Shown here piece by piece: positions 1 to 11,164 of a stretch of DNA of 64,000 nt (positions are counted from its first letter, which is position 1; each line of letters opens with the position of its first letter). This stretch comes from Plasmodiophora brassicae (taxonomy: Eukaryota; Endomyxa; Phytomyxea; Plasmodiophorida; Plasmodiophoridae). The translations under genes were made by a program, and so were the position numbers. The notes beneath the pieces were generated by a model. The model made no database searches. It had not been told where the DNA came from and saw only the letters and a list, made by a program, of their open reading frames with translations. Location: assembly GCA_039704465.1 (NCBI GenBank), contig JASFAU010000009.1, forward strand, positions 868,001 to 932,000, written 5' to 3'.

Positions 1-129
1 ATGGTAGGAAGGGTACCGTAGCTGGCGTATTGCAGTGACGAGGACGGACACCAGCCGTGCAGCAAACCCCGTGGCGGTGTGCAGCGCCCACTGGGGCGTA
101 GGTAGGTAGTCTCGCACCTGCACCGGGGC

Positions 130-2179
130 ATGAAGATGTTCCTGTCCAGGAGGGTGCCCGGGGCGTACCATGAGATCGGCGTTCGGTTACAGCTGTCGCG
201 TCCAGCCCCGCTACCGAGCCTGTCGGCGGTATTCAATCGGATCCCCGTGCCGCCCACCGGCAGGGAACTGCCGAACCCGGTTCTGCGCTTGCCCGAGCTC
301 GCTGCACAGTACCTGAGCATTCAGACCGGGCGGGTTCCCGAATGGGACAAGGACAGTGCCATGGAAGCCTTGCGGGTACAGCTGCAGACGCTACTCGAGG
401 ATTCCCTGAAAGAAAAGGACAATCAGAGACGCCACGTGCAGATCACGGTACGTGCATTGCCGCCTGTTCGTTGACGCAGCGCCTGACATTACCGTCAGGT
501 GCTTGTCAAGTTCTATGCATCAAGGTTCACACAAGACGCGTTCCCGTTCGTGATCATGCAAAGGCATCTGCGGAAGGCCGGTCGACACTCGGAGGCCTTG
601 CAAGTTCAGCAGGACATCACGTCGCGCGGGTTGTGCCGACGAGGGAAATTGCATCAGTCGATTAGCGAAGTCGAGGACATGGAAGTCACACCGCAGGAGT
701 CGCTGATGACATACAAGAGATTCATGCGTCGTGAACCGGACCTGCTGCATGCTATCGTTCGGAAAGCCGGCCAGGCTGACGATTCCTCGACGATCGTTGA
801 CGCGTTCTGCATCGACCCGGACAGCTTCAATAATGACCAGTTCGTTGAGGTTGTACATCGTGTCGCTGCCCAATTGCCGACTACCCACTCTGGCGTGCTG
901 CTTGAGGTATTAACTGCCAATCACGTCTGAAATTGGCGAGTTTACATTGGTGCTCTATAGGGGGTTCGAAAGATATTCCCTGAGGTCTGGAAGCGGGCGA
1001 AGACGTTGCAGTCGATGCCTTCTGCCATGATCGCGGATTTGGCCGCCATCACATCGAGCATAGGCGACATTGGATCGTTGCTGCACCTGACGTCGAATTT
1101 CGTTCACCCGTTTCATTACTCGCAGCCTCCCCTTGCTGGCGCGCTTGCTGACGCGTTTCTACACGTAAACATGCTGAAGGAGTTCCTCACGTTGCGCGAG
1201 CGGTGTGGGCCAGCGTTGTCACTTCCTGTCCCAAAGGTTCTAAAGGCAATCGTCCTAATCGCGGAATCAGGCGCTTCGGTTGACGACCTTGAGCGAGAAA
1301 TGGTACCGTCTCTTGATGCTCGAATGTGCCATTTGGGTAACCCTTTGTATCGCAGGCGAGCGTCCGCATGTCGGCACCTGTCGCATGCTCTGCAATACTG
1401 GCGTTTGCGCATGCACGCTCGGGGACGACTGACACCGAACAATTCCAGATCGCGATGCAGTGTGTTCGAACCAATGTATCACACCTGCCCAGGCACCGAG
1501 CCTCTGCCGTCCTGTTTGCGAAGACGTTAACGATGCTTCCCGACTGTGCCGATGAGCTTAACAGGCTCGTGACGCGTCAGGGCTTCCAATGGAACCTCAG
1601 GCTACGTCGAACCATCCGTTCGATTATGACCTGGACGGCCGTAGCACAGGGTGACCTAGTGAAAGCCGATGAGCTGATGAAACAGGCCATTGAGGAACAG
1701 GAAACATCACCAAACGGTACGCCCTCATTCGTCCACTCTGGTTTCAAGGCTAATGCAAATACGTATCTGTCGTAGCGATCCGCGCCTCCTTCATAAGGAT
1801 GAGCACCGTGTCAGCTGTCATGTCGGCGCTCGCTTTGAAAGGAGATGGCGAGGCGATCAGCGGCCTGCTAGCCAAGTCGCGCGAACTAAGCCTGCAACCG
1901 ACCGCCTCTGCCCAACTGGCTCGGCTCGTCAGCGCAGCCGTGTCCGGCGACACCGCCCTGTTCGACGACGTCCACCACCAGCTCACCGGCCAGCTAAACC
2001 TCACACAACAAACGACGCCGACCGTCCTCCCCACCATCGACCTCCACGACAGCCTCGTCTTCGACGACTCCGCCCTGTCCAGGACCGTGTTCACCAGGGA
2101 CGCCATCGGCACCGCCTGCGCCGCTCACGCCGACCTCCTCACCAGGCTCCTCGACGTCAAGCTCCTCTTCCCCGATTAA
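130..2179 (+). CDS. PPR/helical-repeat protein, probably mitochondrial
   Basis: Model of five exons: 130-447, 499-906, 961-1302, 1356-1716, 1776-2179, giving about 610 residues. The four introns are 51, 54, 53 and 59 nt, all GT-AG, and every join keeps frame (phases 0,0,0,1). The N-terminus is Arg-rich and lacks acidic residues over the first ~25 positions, as in mitochondrial presequences. The body consists of paired amphipathic helices; the stretch encoded around 540-640 (IMQRHLRKAGRHSEALQVQ) looks like a pentatricopeptide helix pair, and later blocks such as the one near 1620-1690 repeat the same pattern. PPR proteins bind organellar RNA, which would be the inferred role. No DYW or SMR end is present. 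The true start could be upstream because the window begins only 129 nt before. Exon structure is well supported; the family call is moderate. Confidence 0.6.
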
Positions 2180-2323
2180 CACATCCCAGTCGGGTCCGCT
2201 GGACATTGCTCTGCATGTGCATAGTTACAGACGAGCACGTCACGGGAGGTCCCCCCCTTTGTAGCAACTGCAGCGGCGTAGCCGTTACGGACCTTGACCA
2301 GTCGGACGGGGGGGTGACCTTCG

Positions 2324-4936
2324 ATGGGATTGGAGGCCCGCGTGCAGGCCTCCAGGCACGTCCCGGTCGGGTCGCTGATCACGGCCGTCGTCCAGACGAC
2401 GACGACGCGGGCCGGTCCGACCGTCAGCCTCCTGCCGCACACCGCGTTCGCCATTGTCGTCCGCGTGCAGCGTGACGGATGCACGACGCTGCGCGATGGG
2501 GACGCGACGCAGTGGATCCTCGACCGGAGGTATTCCGCGTTCGTCGAACTGCATCGGAGCCTGGCGAGGAAGTTCGGCGACCTGCCGTCCCTGCCTCCGA
2601 AGCGGATCCTTGGCAACATGGACGACGTGTTTGTCGAGGAACGTCGCCAGCAGCTGGACAGGTACCTGTTGCTGCTGTGCGGCCGCCCCGCCATCGTGTT
2701 TACCGAGGACCTGCAACGATTTCTCGACCTACCGGTTAGTATGCTGGAAGCGCACCCGTCTCGCCGTGCGCCTGACTCACCGATTACAGGAGCATGGCGT
2801 CGAGATCGCGCATCCATCAACGATCGTTGCGACGACGATCCTGGCGGACCCAAGGTTCGGCGTTAACGATGCTGCCTATGATGATGGTGGCGTTGTCGTC
2901 ACTGCGTACGCCGAGCGCCTTGCCTGCCGCGACGTAGGCAGTGATGTTGACTGTTTGGCGTACAGGTCATCGGATACTCGCGTGTTTAGCCGTGTCGATT
3001 CGTTCGTTACGAACACGAGCTTCCCATGGGAGCAGCAAGGTAGGCACGCGTTGCACGCGACGGAATGAGCGACTTGCGGTTCAAATGCGAAAACGCAGGG
3101 GCCATTGTTCCCGTCGGGTCCGTCAATGTGCGCGCTGCCCCTGCACTGCTTGCCGCCTGGTATATCCATACTGATCTGCCAGCAGGTGTGGACCCGCAAC
3201 GCCAGCTTCGAATGGGCTGTCACTGCCTGCCACTAGTGGGCGATGCGTTGCATTCCTGGGGGGTACCGTGCGTTGATTGTTTGCGCTCACAGCTTTCCCG
3301 ATGCCGCACGTTGCGTCGCGTATTCCAACGACCACCGCCAGATCTGTGTGGGGCTTGCGTCAGGTGTGATACATGTAGGGTAGCGTGTGTGGCGTCGAAT
3401 GGCGACATTGTAACTTCATCTTGTAGATGTGCTGTTTGCCTGCGTCCGCAGACGAACTGACTGGGCATACCACGTCCCCGGTACATCAGGGACGGGTGAC
3501 CTGTATCCTTTTCCCCAGCGTCTCACAGAACCTAATCGTATGGACCGTCCAGCGCGACATGCCCTCACGCGTAGTCACTGTCGACCTGGCGACAGATTAG
3601 TGGAGGCGAAGACCACTTTATTGCGCTGACCGACATCCCTCGGTTGCTCACCGTATCTAAGCATGACTGCGGGTCGCCAGTGCACTCGCTGGGTATCCGC
3701 AACGCTCGTTGCCTTCTTCATTCGGGACTCCTGAGGTAAGTCTGCAGACTACCATGCTGAGACGCGGCGGTTGTTTGTCGGGTGCGCTCAAGTCATCCAC
3801 GTTCTCGACGCGACGGACGGGCACTTTCGACTCCTGTCCCATCTTTCCGATGGACACGGTAGCCCGCCTAATGCCGCGCGCGCGATCGTCCCATGTGTAT
3901 TAATGAGTCCGTTCTGTCAAGGGCCTATCGCAGCGCTGTCCTATTGTCATTCAGAGTTGGTGCTGTTTTCAGGCGCGAAGCGCATTTGCACAGTTCGGGC
4001 CGCCCAGGCAACTGATCGGTCCCTGTATGTGATCACTGATCACCCACCGTCTCGTACGGTTGCCCGGCCGTTCCGTTAACCGACTCGTGCCAGGTCGTCG
4101 CTTCGCGTTGTGGCACAGCTCAAGAACGGGCCGACCAGTTCGATCACAGCGGTGGCGTTCTCGGCGAACTATCGTGAAGTTCGATCGGGATCCGGGTCGC
4201 GGTTGTCCCACAAACTAATCGCTCCCCTGGCGTCAGGTCATCACAGGCCACAAGAACGGATTGCTATGCGTGTGGGACTCCAAGGGAACCGGGCCCATCG
4301 AATACGTGCTGGAGGCGCACAAGTCTCGTGTATCTGTAATATTGTGCATCGGCGACGAGACGTACGCCAGCACGGGCGCGTTCGATGCTTGTGTGCTGTT
4401 TAACGTCGGCATTGTCCCGTAGGGTAATGACCGCGGGCCGCGATGGCAACATCAAGGTGGTGGGCGAATCCCGGCGCCCCGTCACGTCACTCGCGCTCAC
4501 TGACGGCACCGTCTGTCCCCCAGCTCTGGAAGCGTCCTGCATCGCAGCGGGGTCGTCGCGCGGATCCCGTCCCGGTGAGGCGGATGATTATGCAGTTCGA
4601 CCAGGGCCTCCCGGAAGACGCTTCGCTGCCCGGCTCGTCGTCACCACTGCCGCAACGGGGCGTCGGCTGACACCCTGCGCCCAGGCCTCCGTCGTCTTGC
4701 TTTCGCACGCGCCGCCCCCGCCGGGGGCAATACATGCACACCCCATAGCGTCATTGTTCATTCCCCCAACTCGCAACGCATTCGACGTTACCGTGTCGTG
4801 CGTCGAGAACGGCGAAACGGTCGTTACGGCCGAAGGTGCTCTGCCGGTAGGGTTCGCGCTAGTCTGGCCTGCTGCCGCCTACTACCTAGGCGAGGTCGAT
4901 TTGTACGATCGAGGGGGGTCTGACCCGGGCTATTAG
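2324..4936 (+). CDS. PX-domain plus WD40-repeat protein
   Basis: Exon 1 (2324-2734) and exon 2 (2790-3039) encode a phox-homology (PX) domain: the RRYSAFVELHRSLARKF block and the proline-rich SLPPKR loop are the classic phosphoinositide-binding signature. Intron 1 is 55 nt, phase 0; a second intron at 3040-3098 is also clear. Downstream, WD40-like blades appear in successive short exons: about 3290-3363 (ARCVAYSNDHRQICVGL), 3427-3595 (HQGRVTCILFP followed by NLIVW), 3770-3860 (LFVGCAQVIHVLDATDG), 4100-4178, 4237-4361 (LLCVWDSKGTGPIEYVLEAH) and 4423 onward (VMTAGRDGNIKV). The blade pattern recalls the WDFY1/2 endosomal proteins, but with a PX domain at the front and no FYVE finger seen. Likely an endosomal or phosphoinositide-binding scaffold. 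The span is firm; exon joins between 3100 and 4100 are not fully resolved, and the last ~170 codons are compositionally odd. Confidence 0.6.
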
Positions 4937-4960
4937 ATAACGGTACCGCCCGGGGACCCA

Positions 4961-4994
4961 TTTGGCGCGGGAGGGAGAGAGAGAGAGAGAGAGC
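4961..4994 (+). promoter_or_regulatory. E2F-like site and GA microsatellite before FAM161 start
   Basis: An 8-mer matching the E2F consensus TTTSSCGC (TTTGGCGC) lies at 4961-4968, followed by an uninterrupted GA-dinucleotide run to about 4994, six bases before the FAM161-like ATG at 5000. Both are direct sequence observations; any regulatory function is inference. Confidence 0.35.
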
Positions 4995-4999
4995 CGGGG

Positions 5000-6685
5000 A
5001 TGGCGGTCCTGACGTTGAACCTGAACCACCTTCGCGCTCGCGCTGTGACGCCGCCGCCGACCTGCGATGCGCCCGATCCAGGCGCGGCGACGGCGCCCCT
5101 GCTGCATCTCGAAGCGTTCCGATCCACGACGCGCGTCCTGCGGCAGCAATCGCGGCCGTCGTCGCCAAAGGTCGCGACGCCGACGCGTCGCCCGTCGTCC
5201 GCCCGTCAGGCCGCCGTCCGCCGCGTCCTCGACGAGCTCCAGAACCCGGACCGCCATCAGGACGACGGCCCGGCGCCGCACGACGAGTTCCTGCGCGTCC
5301 TGCGACGCATGAAGGCCAGGCACGAACGGAACCTGGCCATGGTCGAGGCGGCGTACTACAGCGACAACAACAACAACGAGGGCGCCGTCAAGGCCGCCGA
5401 GGAGCCCGCCGCCGCCGTCGTCGCCGACGAACCGAAACGGGCCGTCGAATGGACCGGGGAACCCACCGTCCCGAAGCCGTTCACGTTCAGCGACCGCGAC
5501 CCGGCGGCGGCGGCGTCGTCGATCACCCGGCGACGCCGCCAGGCGTACCTGGACGAGGTCGCCCAGCGCGACGACGTCGAGATGCGCAAGACGTTCCGGG
5601 CGGCGCCGGTCCCACGTTCCACGCTGGAGCCGCGCCTGGTCGCCAGCGAGGCCCAGCGCCAGGCCCGCCTCGAGCAGCAACGCGCCGCCGCGTCGTCGAC
5701 CGCGTCGCTGCATGACAGGGCCCGGGCGTCGTCGACGCGTCGGCCGGCGTCCGCTGAACCCGCCGCGCGTCGCCCGACGCCGTTCCGTGCCCGACCCGTG
5801 CCCTGGTCCGTCAAGGTCGCCATGTTCGCCGAGATGCGGGCCGCCGACGACGCCGCCCGGCAACGTCGCATCGCGGAGCGTGCCGCGCGGACGCTGGCGA
5901 CGGCGGCGCTGCCGACGAGGATGGCGGTCTACGAGCGCACGATCGGCGCCAAGAAGCGGCTGCTGCGCGAGCATCACCGGGCGACGCGCGCCGTCGTCGT
6001 CGTCGTCGGCAGCAGCAGCAGGGCGCAGGCCGTCCCCGACTTCGGCCGGCTGCACGCCGCGTTCGCCGGGCGCCTGCAGCGCGCCAGGACGACGCAGCAG
6101 CGGCCGGCGACGGCGCCCGCCGACTTCCGGTTCATGGCGGAGCCCCGTCGCCGCCGCGTCGCCGCCGCCGCCGCCAACGACACGAACGTCGTCGTCGATC
6201 AGCAACGCCGACGACGGCGCCGGTTCAAGGCGACGTTGTCGACGCCGGCGCTGACGCTGAAGTACCTGGGGGGCAAGGCGCGCGTTGCCGCGAGGCTTCG
6301 CGAGCGGGACGAGGAGGCGGCGCGGCGGGACGAGGCGCTGCGGGTGGACGCCGAGCGACAGGCGGCGTGGCGCGAGCGGATCCGCCCGCTGCTGGTCGAT
6401 AACCGCCAGCAGCTGGAGGCGAAGAAGCGGGAGGCGCTGCGGGCGGCGCGCCAGCACGACCGGGAGGCGATGCGGGAGGCGGCGCGGCGCCTGAAGGAGA
6501 TGCGCGAGCGGGTCGACCGGCGCCCGCTGCTGCTGGAATCCGGGGCGACGAACCGCGAGCGCATCCTGGCCAGGCAGAAGGCGCTGGTCGCCGTCAAGGA
6601 CAGCCTGCTGGCCGCCGGCATTCGCGACTACCGCCGGTTCTTCGACGAGGACGAACTCGACGACCTGGAGATGACCGACCTGTGA
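5000..6685 (+). CDS. FAM161-family centrosomal/ciliary protein
   Basis: Single-exon, 561-residue, very Arg/Ala-rich coiled-coil protein. The FAM161 (UPF0564) hallmarks are visible: a PKPFTFSDRDPA block near residue 158, FRAAPVPRSTLEPRL near 200, then FRARPVPWSV followed by a charged helix and LPTRM near residues 268-315, and a long charged coiled coil to residue ~550. In animals FAM161A/B sit at the basal body and connecting cilium and bind microtubules, so a role at the basal body of the flagellated zoospore is the natural inference. The protein ends in an acidic tail (DEDELDDLEMTDL). The ATG is preceded by a GA repeat. The long minus-strand open frame over this gene is a GC-rich shadow. Confidence 0.75.
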   Translation: MAVLTLNLNHLRARAVTPPPTCDAPDPGAATAPLLHLEAFRSTTRVLRQQSRPSSPKVATPTRRPSSARQAAVRRVLDELQNPDRHQDDGPAPHDEFLRVLRRMKARHERNLAMVEAAYYSDNNNNEGAVKAAEEPAAAVVADEPKRAVEWTGEPTVPKPFTFSDRDPAAAASSITRRRRQAYLDEVAQRDDVEMRKTFRAAPVPRSTLEPRLVASEAQRQARLEQQRAAASSTASLHDRARASSTRRPASAEPAARRPTPFRARPVPWSVKVAMFAEMRAADDAARQRRIAERAARTLATAALPTRMAVYERTIGAKKRLLREHHRATRAVVVVVGSSSRAQAVPDFGRLHAAFAGRLQRARTTQQRPATAPADFRFMAEPRRRRVAAAAANDTNVVVDQQRRRRRRFKATLSTPALTLKYLGGKARVAARLRERDEEAARRDEALRVDAERQAAWRERIRPLLVDNRQQLEAKKREALRAARQHDREAMREAARRLKEMRERVDRRPLLLESGATNRERILARQKALVAVKDSLLAAGIRDYRRFFDEDELDDLEMTDL

Positions 6686-6727
6686 ACGAACAACGTGTAT
6701 ACAATGCAGGTCGTTCCATGCGCATCA

Positions 6728-8340
6728 TCAGTCGTCCCAGTCGTCCGAGTCGCTGCCCGACGACGCGTCCGACGACTCGTCGACGGGCGCCAGGAACTGG
6801 CGCCGGTCCAGCAGCGCCTTGATCTCGCTGTACGCGTCGTCGGCCTTGGGCGTCGTTGGCGGCGGCGGCGGCGTCTTCCTTTGCGGGGTCGATCGCAGGA
6901 CAGCGGCGCTGCCCATCCGGATCTGCGACATCAGATCGTCGCGAGGCGACGACGCCGGCGCCTGCGTCGCCTTGGCCACCGGCTTCAACGCCATGCCCTT
7001 CTGGATGCCGGCCAGCAGTTCGGAACGAGCATCGGCCTTGGCAGGCGGTGATGGGGGCGCCAGCGCCGCGGCAGGACGAGATCCGGGTGCTGGGGCAGGA
7101 GGTGGCGATGGTGCTGCCGGAGGTGGTGGTGGTGGTGGTGGTAGTGGAGGCCCTGCGACGGGAGGAGGCGGTGGAGGTCGTGCTGCGACAGAAGGTGCTG
7201 CGACAGGAGCAGGCCGTGGTGGTGGTGGTGCTGCTGCTGCTGGTGGACCAGACACAGGAAGCGACGCCGGTGGTGCTGGAGCTGGGGGAGGTGGCGGCGG
7301 AGGCATTGGAGGTGCCGCCGTTGCCGTTACTGCCACTGGCAATGGACAAGCGACCGGAGGTTGTTGTTGCTGTGGAGGAGGAGGAGGAGGCGGCGGCGGT
7401 GCTGCCTCTGGTGCAGGCGCCAGCGACGAACGACGAGGGATCGTCGTGGTAGGCAACGATCGGGGGGCTTCGACGGCTTCCTCGGCGCCTGCGAACTCCT
7501 GCCCGTGTACGTTGTACTTCTTCTTCTTGACGGCGCTGACAGCGATCCGGCCCATCTGGCCGTCTTTCCGCCCGGCGCGCTCCAGCTTACGACGCGCGCG
7601 ACGCTCCTCTCGTCGCCGGGCGCGCTGCTGCTCCAGACCCGCCTGGCGTTGCCGCTCGCTGATCAGCCACTGCCCAACCGCGACATCGTTAACAACACTG
7701 TCCCACGATGGAACCATCATCGGGGAGGCACCTGTTCGATGAAGAAATCGGGATGGGAGTACTTGGCGGCACAGTTGTGCTGCTCGTCCAGGTCGTCCAG
7801 CAGCGACGAGTTAGGCGGGGCGGCACACGCTTCGACACGCGTTCGCAACGCGGGCGGCAGCGTGTCGCGCATGGCCACGAACGTCAGCCCTGTTCTGCCG
7901 ACCTCGCCTGTGCGAACCCGCGTGTTAGCCAGGACGACGAAGACAGGGACGACCGACCGTCCGTCCGTCCAAGGCGACCTTCGTTGTTCTTGGCGTACTT
8001 GGCCGCGGCCAGCTGGGCGTCGTCCGATGCGGAACACGTCGTCGACAGCGACGTCACCCGGGCGGACAGGTTCGATATACGTTCGAGCGTGGCGCAGGAC
8101 TCGTCCATCAGCGCCGTGAACATGTCGTGGGCGTGGGCCGACAGCTGGCTGAATTGCGCCTGCACACCACGCCAGGTCAGCACAGAATCGCGTCGACCGC
8201 AGCCCACGACGTACGATCAGGGCGACGCAGTTCGCCACGCTCGACGACTCCAGAACGCATTGGCTCGTGCCGACCTGCGACGCAGCACCGACCAGGTCGA
8301 CGAAGCCGGGCGTCGCCACGACGCGCTCGTCGATCGGCAT
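6728..8340 (-). CDS. SCAR/WAVE actin-nucleation-promoting protein
   Basis: Four exons on the minus strand: 8340-8215, 8159-7979, 7907-7732, 7669-6728 (introns 55, 71, 62 nt), about 474 residues. The N-terminal SCAR homology domain begins MPIDERVV and contains a coiled coil (FSQLSAHAHDMFTALMDE), then the HPDFFIEQW element that corresponds to the family's YFFDLWKE, then a basic Lys/Arg-rich segment. A long polyproline region (profilin/SH3 binding) follows. The C-terminus carries two WH2-type motifs (ARSELLAGIQKGMALK and RDDLMSQIRMGS) and ends in an acidic Trp-containing tail (SDSDDWDD), i.e. a VCA module that activates Arp2/3. It acts within the WAVE regulatory complex downstream of Rac to build branched actin. 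The order of parts is complete, so the gene looks intact. The glycine-rich plus-strand frame here is the antisense of the polyproline tract. Confidence 0.85.
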
Positions 8341-8483
8341 CGGGGCGTGCTCTACCTACAACCGCGCCTGAATCGTGTCGTGCTATTTATGGGATTCCAA
8401 ATCGAGCAGCAGCAGGCAGCCGCCGCTCGCCCGCGCGAATACGAATAACTTATGAAGTGTACGTCATTGGCAAGTAGGTTCGC

Positions 8484-10954
8484 CTAGCCGGACGTCGAGC
8501 TGCCCAGCGACGTCCTCGTCCTCTTGCGCCTCTCGAGCTTCTCGGGCAGGTCGACTTTCAGGACCTGGCAATCGATGCCGAGCCGGGTTAGGGCCGACAG
8601 GACCGCTCGCTGCTGTTCGCAGAGGCGATCGTTGGGGCCCTTGACCTCGACCATGCGGACCTGGGCGCGCTCGCGATGAAGCAGCGCCAGGTCGGGCCAC
8701 CCGCCGGACCAATGCCCGCCGTCAATGGCTCTGAGACGCAAGACGTTCGCCAATGGTCGACGACCGATCGCTTCGCAGACCTGGGCGAGCTCGTCCGGTG
8801 ACCATGTGTCCCATTGGACACCGCGACAGCACATCCCTCGGTGACGGGACCATACGTCACTGACGATGTCGATAAAGGGTGCGTCGCCGTTGACGATGTC
8901 ATCAAGCCGGGCTTCAATCGCGTCTCGCCTGCGCTCGTAGAACGTCGACTGGTGCATATCGAGAGGGCCATCTTGCGTCGCGCATAGGAAGGCCTCCGGG
9001 TAGGCGGTCCAGTCCCATATGACGTCCCACAGCAGGATCCCGAACAACGTGGCCATCAGGCCACCTTCGTCGTGCCAGCCAGTCCACCCGTCTTGTCCGA
9101 AATGTTCGAGCGCTACAACCAACCGGTCAGATGCAGCGTCCGCCGACAACGACCAAGGGGCAACTCTCTACCTAATTCCTCAACGGAAACCACGTCGTCC
9201 TGATAGCCGAAGAACCGCGACTTCTCAGCAGTCTTCTTGTTGAGTGGGCGACCAACGATGCTGATAACCTCGACCTGATGACAATGCATGACGCTTGGCA
9301 CCAGGCGGAACGGTTCGGAGGCGCCGTGAACACTTCTCCATAGCTTGCGCGCGCGTTCTTGAAGGGCCAAACGTGGGCCAGCACAGACGACAACGTCATC
9401 GAGCGCTTCATTGCATAACGACAAGGCCAGGGAGCGCTCCTTCAAGTGGACATCCACTACAGACTGTTTTAGTTGAAGGCATACACGGGATGGCAGCTAG
9501 GGGCAGTATAACATACGGACAAGGAGGAGACGGACCCATATCTTTCCGCGACGTCGCTTCCAGTGAAGGCCAGGGACGTCGTTCAGGAGAAACATCATTT
9601 CAGAGACCGCCAGTTGCCAGTTCTGCTGCTTCTCCAGAGCTTTAGCGCCCACGTAAATGCATTCGGCATAGATGGCCGCAGCATCAAACGATGACCACAC
9701 GGCGGGCAACTGAGATTCAGGCAGTAGCGTCAGGTATGATCGAGCTTCGTTCATTAGCGCGACACAATCGTCGTACGCTTTCTTGCCGAAACAATTCATG
9801 CTGCGATGCGCAAGGGACAGCGCACGTTCCAGCTCCAGCAGGGCGGCACGAGAGCCGAACGGGATATGTTCGTGTAGATCGACCGTCATAAACTGAAGGA
9901 GCCCCAGACGAGCGAGCTTTGCAGGAGCCAGCATATCCGCTGGAGTCTCTGACGTCAAGGTTGCCAGATGATCGAGCCGGTACAGACGGAGCAGCGATGC
10001 AAGTGGGTCGGGTGCCAACCGAAACCGGGGTGATACCAACTTCTGAAACCCCGTTCGTACTCGGCCGCTCCGCCACAACGGTTCACCATTGAAACCGCGT
10101 TGCGATATCAAATGCTTTTCAATTCGATCGAGGAGGGCGCGTCGTGTTATCGAAGACGAGCGTCCCAAGTGCAGCAGATCGGTATAGACAGAACGTAGTT
10201 CAGGGGCAGTAAGACCTGACAATAACGATTGAAAGTCGTTTAGCTCGGTAACGTCGGACGCTGCCTGCACGAGAAGCGAGCAGTCGAGGTCATCGAATTC
10301 GGCACGGGTGCACCACGTCGAACTGCGCTGCATGAGGCGAACGTAGGTCGATTGGGCGTCAAATGTCAAGGCGTTGAACGCCGTTAACGCATCCAGGTCC
10401 GACTCGGCCAGAACCGCAGACGAAGCGAAGCGTTTGGCACTTCGTTCAATGGATTCAGCGAATTTCGCGCGGCACACATCGCCCGACGACACTTCTTGCA
10501 GGCGGAGCTCCAAGCCCGCGTCCACGTTGCCGATCACTTCAATGCGAACGTCCAAATGGCGAACGGAGTCAACAACCGACGACGAGTCGACTACTGACAG
10601 CGACGCCAGTAGAACTTGCCCGGAATCCACCAGAGGCGACAGGGCTACGCATAGCGAGGCAGGCAGGTATCCAAGTACACTTCCCTGGTCGTCCGCCACC
10701 TTCACGACGATCGCGTTTGCGTCCGATTCATGATTCGGATCCCGTTCAACCGACAAGTTCAACGCCGCCCAGGATTCCAGGCCGCGATCGACGATCGATG
10801 TCAGAAACGCGCGACGATGGCGCAGGCCCACGACCCGACTCGACAGTACGATCGTCCGCCGCTCCTCCGCAGCACCATCCTCTGCCTGTACGTCAGCCGT
10901 TGCACAGCGGCTCGTCGCCGCCCAGCGTGCCTCAGCGCGTGCCAGTCGCTTCAT
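8484..10954 (-). CDS. FAN1: FAN1-type nuclease (HIRAN + VRR-NUC)
   Basis: Three exons: 10954-9536, 9463-9172, 9112-8484 (introns 72 and 59 nt), about 779 residues. Residues ~35-140 form a HIRAN domain (VVGLRHR, then a segment around ERDPNHESDANAIVV and GYLPASLC). The middle matches the FAN1 helical/SAP-like and TPR-like regions (ALTFDAQSTYVRLMQRSS; RGKIWSVVDVHLKERSLA). The C-terminal VRR-NUC domain has SEGG-equivalent HDEGGLMATLFGILLWD, GGWPDL and EVKGPNDRL, so the PD-(E/V)xK catalytic Asp, Glu and Lys are all present, as is CCRGVQWD. FAN1 is a structure-specific nuclease for interstrand crosslink repair and repeat stability. The HIRAN domain in place of the animal UBZ finger follows the plant/fungal architecture. 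The gene looks intact and active. Confidence 0.9.
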
Positions 10955-11164
10955 TCGCTAGCCGGCATCAATGGGGATAGTACGCGCCCCGCGACCGCGC
11001 TTTGGCTGTCGTTTGCGCTACGGAACCGCAATGCAGTCAGAACGCACAGAACGAGGACGACTGGCGTCAGTCGCACGAACTCCGCGACTGCGTGTCTGCG
11101 ACATCAATGGGGGGCCGTGTTGTATTCGATCGATTCGTCATGTGAGCGACTGCGCTCCAGGGCG

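Noticed and set aside
1337..1355. 19-nt intron in the PPR-like gene
   Set aside because: A 53-nt intron at 1303-1355 uses the same acceptor, keeps frame and fits the size seen elsewhere.
1690..2475. 261-codon plus-strand Arg-rich frame
   Set aside because: Overlaps the last exon of the PPR-like gene in another frame and runs into the PX gene; no domain.
4886..6457. 523-codon minus-strand open frame over FAM161
   Set aside because: Arg/Pro-rich antisense of a GC-rich coding sequence with no domain; the plus frame carries FAM161 motifs.
6819..7742. Glycine-rich plus-strand open frame
   Set aside because: Exact antisense of the SCAR polyproline region; glycine runs are the complement of proline codons.
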